NCBI GenBank assembly: GCA_913020715.1
Contig: CAJVZH010000004.1
Location: forward strand, 44,599 to 108,598
Source of the DNA: an uncultured Gammaproteobacteria bacterium
GTDB lineage: Bacteria > Pseudomonadota > Gammaproteobacteria > PS1 > Pseudothioglobaceae
Length of the DNA stretch: 64,000 bases
Direction of reading: 5' to 3'
Positions 28,677-38,228 of this stretch are shown piece by piece (the first letter of the stretch is position 1; the number at the start of each line of letters is the position of its first letter). Under the pieces are notes generated by a model. The model was not told where the DNA came from. It was given only the letters and a program-made list of their open reading frames with translations, and did not search any database. A program made the translations under genes and the position numbers.

Positions 28677-28745
28677 ATCAATGTTTAACATAACGAACAA
28701 TCCGGTAAAAATCTGGAAAAAAATAATTAACCTAAAGGTAAAAAA

Positions 28746-29210
28746 ATGAATAAATTAAACACTGTGTTGCTTGCTTCAATTTTGACTGTGAGCGCGTCGT
28801 CGGTCTTCGCTGGCTCAAAGATGAACAACCCCGCATTCGAGGATTTATCTTTTCTTGATAAAAAAGACCTTGCACAAGTTTTGATGGAGTTTAAATCCCT
28901 GCCCGACGAAGTGCGCTTGTCGCTTTGCAATGGTGCTTTATTGAGCTATCTGGACTCTCAAGAGTATTCGGGCAACTCTGAAATTACAGAAGAAGCCCTC
29001 TCCCGAGTTGATGATTTATCTCAAGATGCACGTCTCGCTTTAACGCAAGTTGCAACCAAAATACTTGATAACAATGATGGAGAATGCAAACTTGGTGATG
29101 CACAGGCTAACAAAATGAAAAGAGAAGTTAAGAAACAAGGCGGTGAGCGCGGCTTTTGGTCGATGTGGAATCGATTCTGGGGTGGTGGCGACAAGAAATC
29201 CAGAAATTAA
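28746..29210 (+). CDS. Small secreted protein of unknown function
   Basis: 154 residues with a clear signal peptide (KLNTVLLASILTVSASSVFA). The mature part is mostly helical and acidic with two cysteines, and the C-terminus is basic and tryptophan-rich (GFWSMWNRFWGGG). I do not recognise the family. The signal peptide style, a D/E-rich helix (LSFLDKKDLAQVLMEF) and a later cysteine resemble the protein at 33859, and both genes have the same operator array, so they are probably distant paralogues. A ribosome site is weak (AAAGGT). It leads a presumed operon with tolC and the RND gene. Confidence 0.75.
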   Translation: MNKLNTVLLASILTVSASSVFAGSKMNNPAFEDLSFLDKKDLAQVLMEFKSLPDEVRLSLCNGALLSYLDSQEYSGNSEITEEALSRVDDLSQDARLALTQVATKILDNNDGECKLGDAQANKMKREVKKQGGERGFWSMWNRFWGGGDKKSRN

Positions 29211-29248
29211 ACCATACAAGCAATAATTAACAATTAGGAGAGTAGATC

Positions 29249-30601
29249 ATGAGAAAAAGTCTTATTGCAATTTTATGCCTTGGCACCAGCGCTCAAATTT
29301 ATGCATTAACATTAAGCGAATATAGCGAAAAACTAACTCAAGAGCACCCGTTTTATTCGCAATTATCTCTCTCTGAGGAGGCTAATCAGATCGCTCATCA
29401 GGTCTCTCAGCTACTCTACGATTGGAATGCCCAAATAGGCATTAACGATAACTACACATCTTCAAGCAGTCTCAACAACGCCAGAGTTGAGCTCAGCACG
29501 CAAAAGGCAATTGAAGAAACAGGTGGCAGCTTAAGCATAAAGCACTCGTGGAATGATAACGGACTGACTCAACCGACAAGTCTTACTTCAGTTACTTACT
29601 CGCAGCCGTTTTTACAGAACCAAGGTGGTATTAACACCAGTCTATCCGCAGACCTAGCAAACATTGATTTAGAGTCAAAGCAATTAAGCCTTATTGAACA
29701 ATCTGAGAATTTTTTAGCATCCAAATCTAAGAAGTTTATTGATCTGGCACTTGCTCAACAAAAAGTAGCTATTGTCGGAGAAAATTTAGCGCTTAGTGAA
29801 CAGCAACTTAGTATTGCCACAGAAAAATACGCGCAATCCATTCTTTCAGAATCCAGTCTACTGCAAGAACAGGATAACTTTATTCGAGCAAAGCAGCAGC
29901 TGTTACAAGCTGAACAAGAGCTAGACTCCATAAAAAAGGAGCTCGCCTCATGGATAAACGTCGATCCACAAGTAATGGTTGCCGAATTTAACATATTCCA
30001 AGAACAAACCGCTCTGGATACTAACACCCAAAGCCTTGTTGCAGGCTCAAGAGCGATCCAACAATTGGACTTTGATAGGCAAAAGCTTCAACGACAACTC
30101 ATTAGCAACCAAAACAAGCTAGAACCCAGTTTAAATTTAAATATTGGATTGACAAGCCAAGGAAGTGGCAACGGTTATTTTGATAGTTTTTCAAACCAAA
30201 ACACCTCATTCGAAGTTGGGCTTAACTTTACTTACGCTTTTGGAAATACTAGAGAACAACTCGATATTGAGAGAACTGAAAACTCATTGGCACAACTGGA
30301 TAGCAGAAGACGGGAGAGTGAAACAAATCTAGCCCAGCAAATCAACGCTCAAATTTCACGGATCGATCTTCTTCAACAATTGACGCAAATATCGCTTGAG
30401 CTAAGCTTGTTGGCAAACGACAAAGCTGCAGAAGCGCAGAAACAATACAACAACGCAAAGAGTCAGAAAAGTAATGTCATTACAGCACAAAAGAACGCCA
30501 ATACAGCAAAATTATCATACACACAAGCTGCAGCAAATCTCCAAAAATCGATTATCGATTACTTTAGTCTGTCGGATCAGCTCGTTAACACCCTTAACTA
30601 A
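29249..30601 (+). CDS. TolC-family outer membrane efflux protein
   Basis: 450 residues with a signal peptide ending near LGTSAQIYA. The long helical, glutamine- and alanine-rich repeats (for example ALSEQQLSIATEKYAQSI, a hallmark of the OEP helices) and internal two-fold similarity match TolC-like channels that span the outer membrane and periplasm. An AGGAG ribosome site precedes the ATG. It lies between the small secreted protein and the RND pump with short gaps, so all three are likely co-transcribed. The substrate is unknown. Confidence 0.85.
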   Translation: MRKSLIAILCLGTSAQIYALTLSEYSEKLTQEHPFYSQLSLSEEANQIAHQVSQLLYDWNAQIGINDNYTSSSSLNNARVELSTQKAIEETGGSLSIKHSWNDNGLTQPTSLTSVTYSQPFLQNQGGINTSLSADLANIDLESKQLSLIEQSENFLASKSKKFIDLALAQQKVAIVGENLALSEQQLSIATEKYAQSILSESSLLQEQDNFIRAKQQLLQAEQELDSIKKELASWINVDPQVMVAEFNIFQEQTALDTNTQSLVAGSRAIQQLDFDRQKLQRQLISNQNKLEPSLNLNIGLTSQGSGNGYFDSFSNQNTSFEVGLNFTYAFGNTREQLDIERTENSLAQLDSRRRESETNLAQQINAQISRIDLLQQLTQISLELSLLANDKAAEAQKQYNNAKSQKSNVITAQKNANTAKLSYTQAAANLQKSIIDYFSLSDQLVNTLN

Positions 30602-30627
30602 ACTAACAATATTTACAAGGACGCCAC

Positions 30628-33600
30628 ATGGATACTATTTTAAAATTTTTTGCACACCAGAAAAAGCTCGCACTTGTTTTCACTTTATCCATTATTGTTT
30701 TGGGGGTTTTAACCTTACAAGGCATTCAGCGTGACAAGTTCCCTTCTGCAGAGTTCGATTCATTAACCATCTCAACATCCTATCCAAACGCTTCACCGCA
30801 AGATGTGGAAAAAAATATTACTGAGGTTATCGAGGCGGCATTAAAAGGCGTCTCTGGCATTGAGAAAATCAGATCCACTTCTCGTGAAGGAGTGTCCAGC
30901 ATTAGTATCAATATTTCTGCCGATGTTGCGGATGTTTCAGCTGTTAAGGCTGAGATAACAGAAACCGTTAACAGCATCCGAAATCTGCCTGAGAACATTG
31001 CCGACGACCCACGAATCATTGATAGGAATATTGCTGAAATGCCAGTCCTAACCATCATTGTTGACGGCAACAGTGTCGACATGGATGTTGCTGAGCGAAT
31101 TGCAAACGATTTAGAGAAAAACCTTGCACTGATTGATGGCGTCTCTTCTATTGATGTAACGGGCGCCTCAGAAAGAGAAATTCAAATTCAAATAGACCCC
31201 GATAAACTTTTACAGTATCAGCTGTCGTTCGATCAAGTGAGTAGCGCTATAACAAAACAAAACGTGCGCTCAACAATTGGCGACAACAACCAGGGAGAAG
31301 ACAAAAAAAGCATCGTCATATTGTCTGAATATCAAAGCATCGAGGCCATTGAAAGTGTTATTGTTAAGTCAAGCTACGACGCCCCGCTTGTATACTTAAA
31401 AGATATTGCGACAGTGAGTGAAGGTGTTGTTGAATCACAGTCCATCACTCGCATCAACGGCACAACCGGCTTTATATTAAAAATCAAAAAATCAGAAGGC
31501 GCCGATATTATTCGCACCGTTGAGCAAGTAAAGGAGAGGATTTACGAGCTGGAACAGTACTATCCAAGCGAATTAAATGTGATTATTACTAACGACCAGT
31601 CTGCAGACGTCGCAAATCGCTTAGAAATTGTTACCAACAACGCCATACTGGGTTTGATATTCATCATGATTGTTCTCGGCTGCTTCCTGTCGCTTAAAAC
31701 AGCTTTTTGGGTAGCTATCAGCATACCTGTGGCCTTATTGGGCACGGTAGCTTATCTTGGGTTTGTCGGGGAAACAATCAATCTTATCTCTCTGACTGCT
31801 ATGATTTTAGTTTTGGGTATTGTCGTTGATGACAGTATTATCATTGCCGAGAGTATTCACCATCATAAATCTAAAGGCGGCAATGTCTATGAAAATGTAG
31901 TAGCAGGGTTTAAGCGTGTCATTATGCCGGTATTCACCACTATTTTGACGACGGTATTGGCGATGTCAACGATGTTTATGATGTCTGGCATCATGGGTAA
32001 ATTCATCTATATCTTGCCTGTGACGGTTATTTGTGCGCTTGTTCTTTCAGTTCTCGAGGTGAGCTTTGCCCTTCCAGCACATTTGGCAGAACACAAAAGT
32101 GAAAAGCAAAAAACATGGTTTAAACCTGTAGAGCGCTGGTTTGAAAAACAACTGAAAAAGTTACTCAAATGGCGCTATTCGGTTGTTGCTTTTTTTGTTG
32201 CCCTGCTGATTTATTCCTCACTCTTTGCAATCAACAACATGTCCTTCACGACATTTCCCTCAGATGGTACGAATACGATAAACATGCGCATTGAGACAGC
32301 CTCTGGAAGCTCGGCCAAAATGACCGAACAAGCTGTGATTCAAGTTGAAAATATAATTATTGAGCAAACGGGTGCAAATTTGGATTTCTTCACCAGCTCT
32401 ATTGGTTCACGCGAAACCAATAAGGCAACAATCTCCATCGCCTTGATTCCTTCAAGCGATCGGGATGTTAGCGCTGCTGAAATAATTGAAATCTTGCAAG
32501 CAACAACAATCAAGGCCCAAGGGGTTGAAGTCGTTAATTTTAAAGCTAACCGCCAAGGACCAAGTGCTGGCTCAGATATTGAAGTAAACCTGATAGGTGG
32601 CAACAACGCACAAAGAGAAGCCGCCGTCGCCCGACTAGAGGAAATACTGCAAAGTATGGATGGTGTTGGCGATATCGACACAGGCGAAGATCCAGGAAAT
32701 GCTCGAATAGAAGTGGTGCTTGATTACGAGGCCATGGCCAGGCTTGGTGTTGATTATCAACAGGCTTACAGTCACCTTAGAACAATTTATTCTGGCAAAA
32801 ACGTCACGAATGTCCAATTCGACAACACCAATTTAAACGTCAAAATGTATCTGGGTGATAACAACTATTCCGAGAACTACATTCCAAGCACGCAAGTTAG
32901 GAGCGCCCAAGGAATGATGATCCCAATGTCTGAATTTTCAACCATTCTCGAGATTCCGGGCGAGCCTGACTACACGCACCTGAATGGCGAGCGCGTTATT
33001 ACGATTAGCGCCGCAGTTGACGATTCAATCACAACCGCACAGGCGGCAATGAGAAAGGCGCTAAACACGCTGGGTGTGGGAAGCAATTATCCTGGCGTTA
33101 GAATCGTGGAAGGGGGTAATGCCAGACAAACAACACAAACACTGGATGACTTTTATTTGGCGCTAGGCTTTGCGGTTTTCGGCATCTTTATGGTTATCGC
33201 ATTGCTGTTTAACTCATACTCTCAGCCCTTCTTGGTGCTCGCAAGCATACCGTTTTCTCTGATTGGCGTTCTTTGGGCGTTTGTTCTACACGGCGAACCG
33301 TTCAGCTTTTTTGTACTGATGGGTATCTTGGCGCTTGTGGGTGTTATAGTTAACGACTCACTGGTGATGATAAACCACCTCAATTACTTAAAATCTAGGC
33401 AAGATAAAGACAACGATTCAATTAATTGGATTGCCCAGGGATCGAAAGACAGGCTCAGAGCAGTAGTGCTAACAACCTTAACCACTCTTGCCGGCGTATT
33501 GCCTTTGGCTTATGGTATTGGCGGCACAGACGCCTTCCTACAACCAATGGTGCTAGCTCTTGGCTATGGCTTATTGTTTGGTACTTTGATTACGCTAGTG

Positions 33601-33687
33601 TTGTTACCGTGTCTTTACTCAATGAATTACGACTTTATTAATTGGCTGACTGGCCTTAAAAGTAAGTGCTTAACCAGGACAAGTTAG
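30628..33687 (+). CDS. RND-family efflux transporter permease
   Basis: 1019 residues, the size of AcrB/MexB-type pumps. Twelve membrane helices are expected: one near residues 12-30, groups near 335-480 and 535-550, and a last group near 850-990, with two large periplasmic loops between. Seen: FPSAEFDSLTISTSYPNASP in the first porter domain and the fourth-helix motif LGIVVDDSIIIAESIHHHKS with the two aspartates of the proton relay. It follows tolC by 26 bases. The usual periplasmic adaptor gene is missing from the cluster, so the pump must borrow one or work alone. Confidence 0.9.
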   Translation: MDTILKFFAHQKKLALVFTLSIIVLGVLTLQGIQRDKFPSAEFDSLTISTSYPNASPQDVEKNITEVIEAALKGVSGIEKIRSTSREGVSSISINISADVADVSAVKAEITETVNSIRNLPENIADDPRIIDRNIAEMPVLTIIVDGNSVDMDVAERIANDLEKNLALIDGVSSIDVTGASEREIQIQIDPDKLLQYQLSFDQVSSAITKQNVRSTIGDNNQGEDKKSIVILSEYQSIEAIESVIVKSSYDAPLVYLKDIATVSEGVVESQSITRINGTTGFILKIKKSEGADIIRTVEQVKERIYELEQYYPSELNVIITNDQSADVANRLEIVTNNAILGLIFIMIVLGCFLSLKTAFWVAISIPVALLGTVAYLGFVGETINLISLTAMILVLGIVVDDSIIIAESIHHHKSKGGNVYENVVAGFKRVIMPVFTTILTTVLAMSTMFMMSGIMGKFIYILPVTVICALVLSVLEVSFALPAHLAEHKSEKQKTWFKPVERWFEKQLKKLLKWRYSVVAFFVALLIYSSLFAINNMSFTTFPSDGTNTINMRIETASGSSAKMTEQAVIQVENIIIEQTGANLDFFTSSIGSRETNKATISIALIPSSDRDVSAAEIIEILQATTIKAQGVEVVNFKANRQGPSAGSDIEVNLIGGNNAQREAAVARLEEILQSMDGVGDIDTGEDPGNARIEVVLDYEAMARLGVDYQQAYSHLRTIYSGKNVTNVQFDNTNLNVKMYLGDNNYSENYIPSTQVRSAQGMMIPMSEFSTILEIPGEPDYTHLNGERVITISAAVDDSITTAQAAMRKALNTLGVGSNYPGVRIVEGGNARQTTQTLDDFYLALGFAVFGIFMVIALLFNSYSQPFLVLASIPFSLIGVLWAFVLHGEPFSFFVLMGILALVGVIVNDSLVMINHLNYLKSRQDKDNDSINWIAQGSKDRLRAVVLTTLTTLAGVLPLAYGIGGTDAFLQPMVLALGYGLLFGTLITLVLLPCLYSMNYDFINWLTGLKSKCLTRTS

Positions 33688-33698
33688 GCCGACGCTTT

Positions 33699-33723
33699 GG
33701 AGTGTAGCTGCTGGCTACACTCC
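33699..33723. terminator. hairpin after the RND gene
   Basis: GGAGTGTAGC and its exact complement GCTACACTCC with a five-base loop, a 10-bp stem starting 11 bases after the RND stop. No T run follows, so it may be a weak terminator or an RNA 3'-end protector. The operator array of the next gene begins three bases later. Confidence 0.45.
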
Positions 33724-33725
33724 CA

Positions 33726-33785
33726 ATGTAACACTTGGTTACAATTTGCCACACTTGGTTTCTTTCTAGAAAACGTCTTGTAACA
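33726..33785 (+). promoter_or_regulatory. second array of phased GTTACA-like boxes
   Basis: Boxes start at 33726, 33736, 33746 and 33756 (ATGTAACA, TGGTTACA, TTGCCACA, TGGTTTCT), 10 bp apart, then TTGTAACA at 33778, again 22 bp after the fourth. Downstream sequence AATCAA...TAACATA also matches the block at 28677-28692. The two control regions are clearly related and presumably bind the same OmpR-type regulator; boxes 3 and 4 are weaker here. Confidence 0.55.
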
Positions 33786-33858
33786 ATCAACGCCTAACAT
33801 AGCACCTAACTCGAACAAACAATTGGGTTGTTTAATTTAACCGATAAGGAAATACAAC

Positions 33859-34341
33859 ATGAAAAAACTACATCACTTACTACTGGCGTCGATCTTATGT
33901 ATCGGCACACAAGCGGCCTTGGCCAATGCAGATACGACTTCCGGTGAAGGCGTATCAAGCGTCACGATTGAACAGTTGGTTAGCCAAATTCAGTCGCTGT
34001 CGGTCGAAGATCGCCAAGAGTTGAGAAAAGCGGTTCGCGCTCAATTAGAGGGTGATCGTAAGATCTGCCAAAAAGTAGAAAAAGGCGGCAAGGATGTTTC
34101 ACGTGAAGAGCATGAGGAGCATAAAGCCAACTCTGCAAAAGACTCAGACAAACGTAGCGCTAAAAAATGCCACAACAAGAAAGGCATGAAAGACTGGGGT
34201 CATGAGATGGCCGGTGAGCCGGGCATGAATAAAGGCAAAATGAAACATCGCCAAAAAGCTGGCATGGAAAAAGAAGGGCTTGAGAAATGGGTTTGGTTTC
34301 TATTTAACAAATACCATGCCCAACAACATCACTCTCACTAA
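33859..34341 (+). CDS. Small secreted, charged, histidine-rich protein of unknown function
   Basis: 160 residues with a signal peptide ending near QAALA. A helical stretch SVTIEQLVSQIQSLSVEDRQ is followed by a very charged lysine/glutamate region with a C-terminus rich in histidine (HAQQHHSH) and two cysteines, which could bind metal. I do not recognise the family. It has its own control array, the same as that of the 28746 gene, and an intrinsic terminator follows, so it is a one-gene unit of the same presumed regulon. Confidence 0.72.
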   Translation: MKKLHHLLLASILCIGTQAALANADTTSGEGVSSVTIEQLVSQIQSLSVEDRQELRKAVRAQLEGDRKICQKVEKGGKDVSREEHEEHKANSAKDSDKRSAKKCHNKKGMKDWGHEMAGEPGMNKGKMKHRQKAGMEKEGLEKWVWFLFNKYHAQQHHSH

Positions 34342-34351
34342 AAACACAAAC

Positions 34352-34381
34352 ACCCTGTCACTTCCCAAGTGGTGGGGTTTT
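34352..34381 (+). terminator. intrinsic terminator after the 33859 gene
   Basis: ACCCTGTCACTT and AAGTGGTGGGGT form a 12-pair stem (three wobble pairs) with a CCC loop, followed by TTTT, eleven bases after the stop codon. Confidence 0.7.
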
Positions 34382-34390
34382 GCTACATTG

Positions 34391-34558
34391 TCAATCTTCC
34401 GCGCCAACCTCTAACTCAATCACTTCCACTTCAGCATTCGGGTGAGCGTTATGCGCCTTCTTTTCTGCTTCTTCCATGTTTTGAGCTTTAATAAATTCAT
34501 GGTCTTCATGACCCTTCTCAATCGAATTTACTTTATATAAACGGTTGTCGACCGACAT
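34391..34558 (-). CDS. Small conserved-looking protein, 55 residues
   Basis: A short gene on the minus strand with a strong ribosome site (CAGGAGAAG, about six bases before the ATG). The product begins MSVDNRLYKVNSIEKGHEDH and ends ELEVGAED; it is hydrophilic, has no signal peptide or membrane segment, and has a helix-like centre rich in E, K, A and H (about residues 24-40). I do not recognise it. The reading frame, ribosome site and codon use support a real gene. It ends opposite the terminator of the preceding plus-strand gene, which may serve it too. Confidence 0.6.
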   Translation of the reverse strand: MSVDNRLYKVNSIEKGHEDHEFIKAQNMEEAEKKAHNAHPNAEVEVIELEVGAED

Positions 34559-34669
34559 ACAGCTTCTCCTGAATTAATATGAAAAATGTGTTCTTCGCAA
34601 ATCCAAAGGCGCCTAAAAAATCGCCTAATTGATAACTATCTTACCTCACTGCCCAGAGAGTAGCTTGTT

Positions 34670-35392
34670 TTATTTTTTGACAATCCGCATAAAGTTTTGA
34701 TATATTTGCCCTGCACTGGCCAAGCAATTATCAATAACGGCTTCCGACTCTCTTTTCATCTTTGACAAACCATCATCGCCCAAAGTGGCTTGCAGAGCAG
34801 CTGCATACGCCGGCACCGCACCCCAATTGTCGACCGTATCTGGCTCAATCTCTACATGATATTGCATCGACCAAGCATTCGAGCCAATGCGCATAGCTTG
34901 TATCGCACAAACATCAGACCTTGCCAATACAGTTGCGCCTTCGGGCGCTTGGGTAACGCGCACCGAATGCCATTGCAAGCATTGCTGAGTGCTAGTCATG
35001 CCTTGAAAAATAGGGTCGGCAATGCCTTTATCAGTAAGCTCGACCTCCAGCACCCCAATTTCAGGGGTAGGCATTGGGCCACAGGTGCCGCCCAATGCAT
35101 CAGCAAGCAATTGATGTCCTAAACAAAGACCCAAATAAGGCTTGCCAAGTTTGCCAACCCAACGACGAATAGCCGCTTTTTCGGCCACCAACCAAGGGCA
35201 GTCCTCAATATCCCAAACATCCATTGGGCCGCCCATCACCCAAAGGGCGTCGTAATTATCCAAGTCAGGAATTAGTTCGCCCCGATGCAGGTTGACCGCA
35301 TCCCACTGAATATTATCCTCAGCCAAAAACCCACGCAACGAGCCAGGATGTTCGCAATCAATATGTTGAAAAACAAGCAATTTCATCGACAC
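34670..35392 (-). CDS. Class I glutamine amidotransferase (GMP synthase-like)
   Basis: 240 residues, a stand-alone GATase1 domain of the type annotated as GMP synthase-like. The nucleophile is C90 in YLGLCLGHQLLADALGG, and the partner histidine and glutamate are in MQYHVEIEPDTV. Family relatives hydrolyse glutamine or gamma-glutamyl compounds. No synthetase partner is adjacent, so the substrate is open. It is divergent from the MFS-glpK pair across about 108 bases. Confidence 0.85.
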   Translation of the reverse strand: MSMKLLVFQHIDCEHPGSLRGFLAEDNIQWDAVNLHRGELIPDLDNYDALWVMGGPMDVWDIEDCPWLVAEKAAIRRWVGKLGKPYLGLCLGHQLLADALGGTCGPMPTPEIGVLEVELTDKGIADPIFQGMTSTQQCLQWHSVRVTQAPEGATVLARSDVCAIQAMRIGSNAWSMQYHVEIEPDTVDNWGAVPAYAAALQATLGDDGLSKMKRESEAVIDNCLASAGQIYQNFMRIVKK

Positions 35393-35500
35393 TCTTCTCT
35401 CTTTTGTAAAGACATTTACTATTAGTATGTCATCATATCAAAATTTTCTGACCAGCGAGAGAAAGGGTTATACTTTCAATTTTTATCGATTGCTCCCGAT

Positions 35501-36721
35501 ATGACCCAATATAAAAATTTACTCAGCATTGCCATTGTTGCTTCTTGCGTTTTATTGGTAATCAATTTTGGCATGCGCTCATCTTTTGGTTTCTTTCTAC
35601 AGCCAATTTCAGATTCGTTTGGTTACGGACGTGAGGTTTTTGCCTTCTCACTCGCCCTGCAAAATCTTTGCTGGGGTTTATTCCAACCATTAGCGGGCGC
35701 CGTAGCAGACAAGTATGGCACTTTTAGGGCAGTCATTGGCGGCTCATTATTGTACTCCCTAGGTATCTATGTCACCGCCAATGCAGGCTCAGCAATGGAG
35801 CTTCACATAGGTGCTGGCATCCTTATAGGTATGGGTGTTTCCGGCACCGGTCTTGGTCTTGTTCTTCCCGCCATGGCGCGCATGGTCAAACCAGAAAAAC
35901 GTGCACTTGCCCTTGGATTAGGTACGGCAGCGGGATCGCTAGGTCAATTTCTTATCATCCCTGTTGCTCAAAGTTTTCTTGAGGTATACGGCTGGCAAAC
36001 GGCGCTTCTCATTCTATCGGCTGGCGCCTTATGTATGATGCTATTTGCTCCGGTCTTCAAGGGCGATGCAAGTGTCGACAATAAAATGATTGACGAGCCA
36101 CCGCAAACTCTTAGAGAGGCGCTGGTAGAGGCTCGCTCCCACATGCCTTTTTGGCTGTTAATCGCCGGTTTTTTTGTCTGTGGCTTTCAGCTTGCGTTCA
36201 TCACCGTTCATATGCCTTCATACCTCGGCGACAAAGGTTTTGACGGTTCGGTTGCGGCCACCAGTCTTGCATTAATTGGGCTGTTTAATATAATAGGGTC
36301 TATTGCAGCCGGTAAATTTTCAGGCATATATTCAAAGAAAATGCTGCTAAGTTATATCTACGCGGGTCGTGCAATTGCCATTGTCTTGTTTCTGATTACC
36401 CCAATCAGTCTTGTCTCAATTTATGCATTTTCCATTGTGACCGGTCTTCTTTGGCTTGCCACCGTTCCACCAACTTCTGGACTCGTGGCGCAAATGTTTG
36501 GCCTGCGTTATATGGGCACACTGTATGGCATCGTCTTTCTAAATCATCAGATTGGTTCGTTTATTGGTGTTTGGCTGGGCGGTTACTACTTCGATCAAAC
36601 CGGCTCTTATGATGTTATTTGGTGGGCGGCTGCCGCGATTGCGGCCGTTACAGCACTAATCCATCTTTGCATTAACGAGCAGCCTGTTGCAAGACTGAGC
36701 CTTGCAAAACAAGAAGGGTAA
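35501..36721 (+). CDS. MFS transporter, monocarboxylate/oxalate-formate type
   Basis: 406 residues with about twelve hydrophobic helices. Seen: [18 protein letters not shown] at the first helix and the [16 protein letters not shown] loop between helices 2 and 3, the MFS signature; a charged central loop (about 185-215) splits the two halves. The overall style matches transporters of small carboxylates. It overlaps or abuts glpK and may import something that glycerol kinase's pathway uses, but glycerol itself usually enters by facilitator, so the link is uncertain. Confidence 0.82.
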   Translation: MTQYKNLLSIAIVASCVLLVINFGMRSSFGFFLQPISDSFGYGREVFAFSLALQNLCWGLFQPLAGAVADKYGTFRAVIGGSLLYSLGIYVTANAGSAMELHIGAGILIGMGVSGTGLGLVLPAMARMVKPEKRALALGLGTAAGSLGQFLIIPVAQSFLEVYGWQTALLILSAGALCMMLFAPVFKGDASVDNKMIDEPPQTLREALVEARSHMPFWLLIAGFFVCGFQLAFITVHMPSYLGDKGFDGSVAATSLALIGLFNIIGSIAAGKFSGIYSKKMLLSYIYAGRAIAIVLFLITPISLVSIYAFSIVTGLLWLATVPPTSGLVAQMFGLRYMGTLYGIVFLNHQIGSFIGVWLGGYYFDQTGSYDVIWWAAAAIAAVTALIHLCINEQPVARLSLAKQEG

Positions 36722-36725
36722 TCCA

Positions 36726-38228
36726 TTGGCGCTCGAGTCCACAAAATACGTATTAGCAATAGATCAAGGCACCACCTCTTCTCGTGCGGTTTTATTTGAT
36801 GCCGATTACACCATAGCCTCGATTGGGCAAAGTGAGTTCGAACAATTCTTCCCACGCTCTGGCTGGGTTGAGCACGATCCCGAAGAAATATGGGCATCCA
36901 CATTAGAGTGTTGCCACTCTGCCATTGCACAGGCAGAGGCACCGCTGGATCAAATTGCAGCCATCGGCATTACCAATCAACGTGAAACAACCATAGTTTG
37001 GGACAGACAAACAGGTGAGCCCATCTATAACGCCATTGTTTGGCAAGATCGACGCACCACGGACGTCTGTCAAAAACTCAAAGACCTAGGGCACGAAACC
37101 AGTATTTCTGAAAAAACCGGCCTATTGTTAGATCCTTATTTTTCAGCCACCAAAATCGCTTGGATTCTTGATAATGTTGATGGGGGACGTGAAAAAGCTG
37201 ATGCGGGCGAATTAGCATTTGGCACTGTTGACAGTTATTTATTATGGCAACTGACCAAAGGCAAGGTGCACGCCACAGACGCAACCAACGCCTCTAGGAC
37301 AATGCTATACAATATTCACCAGGGCTGTTGGGATGAGGATCTTCTGAAGTTATTCAACATGCCTTTGTCAATGTTGCCAGAAGTGCGAGACTCTGCCGCA
37401 GACTTCGGACAAGTCGATAATGAAATTTTCGGCAGCTCAATCCCAATAACAAGTTTAATAGGCGACCAACAAGCCGCTCTTGTTGGGCAAGCTTGCTTTG
37501 ACCCGGGCATGGTGAAATCCACTTATGGCACCGGCTGCTTTGTATTGCTTAATACGGGTGACAAGGCAGTTGACTCAAAAAATAAACTGCTCACCACCAT
37601 CGCCCTACAACTTAATAACAAGCCAACGTATGCACTCGAAGGCTCTATTTTTATTGCCGGCGCTGCCGTGCAATGGCTTAGAGACGGTTTAAAAATTATT
37701 GACTCAGCCGCGCAATCAGAGGTGTTAGCATCTGCAGCAGACGAGAAGCAAGACGTCTACTTGGTGCCAGCATTTGTTGGCTTGGGTGCGCCCTATTGGG
37801 ATGCCGATTGCCGCGGCGCTTTATATGGCCTAACGCGTAATACTGGCCCCGCTGAAATATCAAAGGCAGCACTTGAGGCGGTTTGTTATCAAACCTCCGA
37901 CCTTCTACAAGCAATGATCGACGATTGGCAAGAGGGTGCCACTTCAGTCATTCGAGTGGATGGCGGTATGGCTGCTTCCAACTGGACTATGCAGCGACTC
38001 TCAGACATTCTAGCCATGCCTATTGATCGTCCGCCGGTTTTAGAAACAACTGCACTGGGCGCGGCTTATCTAGCCGGCATGCAGGTTGACTTTTACCCCG
38101 CACCAGAAGAATTTTCCAAGTCCTGGAAAAAAGAAAGTCGCTTTACATCGACAATGTCAGAAGACCTTAGAAAGAAACAACTCTCTGGCTGGAAAGACGC
38201 CGTTAGGCGCACACTTAGTGCTCCTTAG
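36726..38228 (+). CDS. glpK: Glycerol kinase
   Basis: 500 residues. Phosphorylates glycerol to sn-glycerol 3-phosphate with ATP. Seen: [17 protein letters not shown] at the N-terminus, the [10 protein letters not shown] segment, the [10 protein letters not shown] motif, the [10 protein letters not shown] loop and the FGGY signature region [21 protein letters not shown] place the start at the TTG at 36726, seven bases after an AAGAAGGG ribosome site, which gives the family's usual length; a TTG at 36702 inside the MFS gene would add eight residues. The Pr6Pr gene ends at the next base on the other strand. Confidence 0.93.
   Translation: MALESTKYVLAIDQGTTSSRAVLFDADYTIASIGQSEFEQFFPRSGWVEHDPEEIWASTLECCHSAIAQAEAPLDQIAAIGITNQRETTIVWDRQTGEPIYNAIVWQDRRTTDVCQKLKDLGHETSISEKTGLLLDPYFSATKIAWILDNVDGGREKADAGELAFGTVDSYLLWQLTKGKVHATDATNASRTMLYNIHQGCWDEDLLKLFNMPLSMLPEVRDSAADFGQVDNEIFGSSIPITSLIGDQQAALVGQACFDPGMVKSTYGTGCFVLLNTGDKAVDSKNKLLTTIALQLNNKPTYALEGSIFIAGAAVQWLRDGLKIIDSAAQSEVLASAADEKQDVYLVPAFVGLGAPYWDADCRGALYGLTRNTGPAEISKAALEAVCYQTSDLLQAMIDDWQEGATSVIRVDGGMAASNWTMQRLSDILAMPIDRPPVLETTALGAAYLAGMQVDFYPAPEEFSKSWKKESRFTSTMSEDLRKKQLSGWKDAVRRTLSAP

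Noticed and set aside
33659..33860. tRNA-like cloverleaf around the hairpin at 33699-33723
   Set aside because: No acceptor stem, anticodon arm or TTC loop can be drawn.
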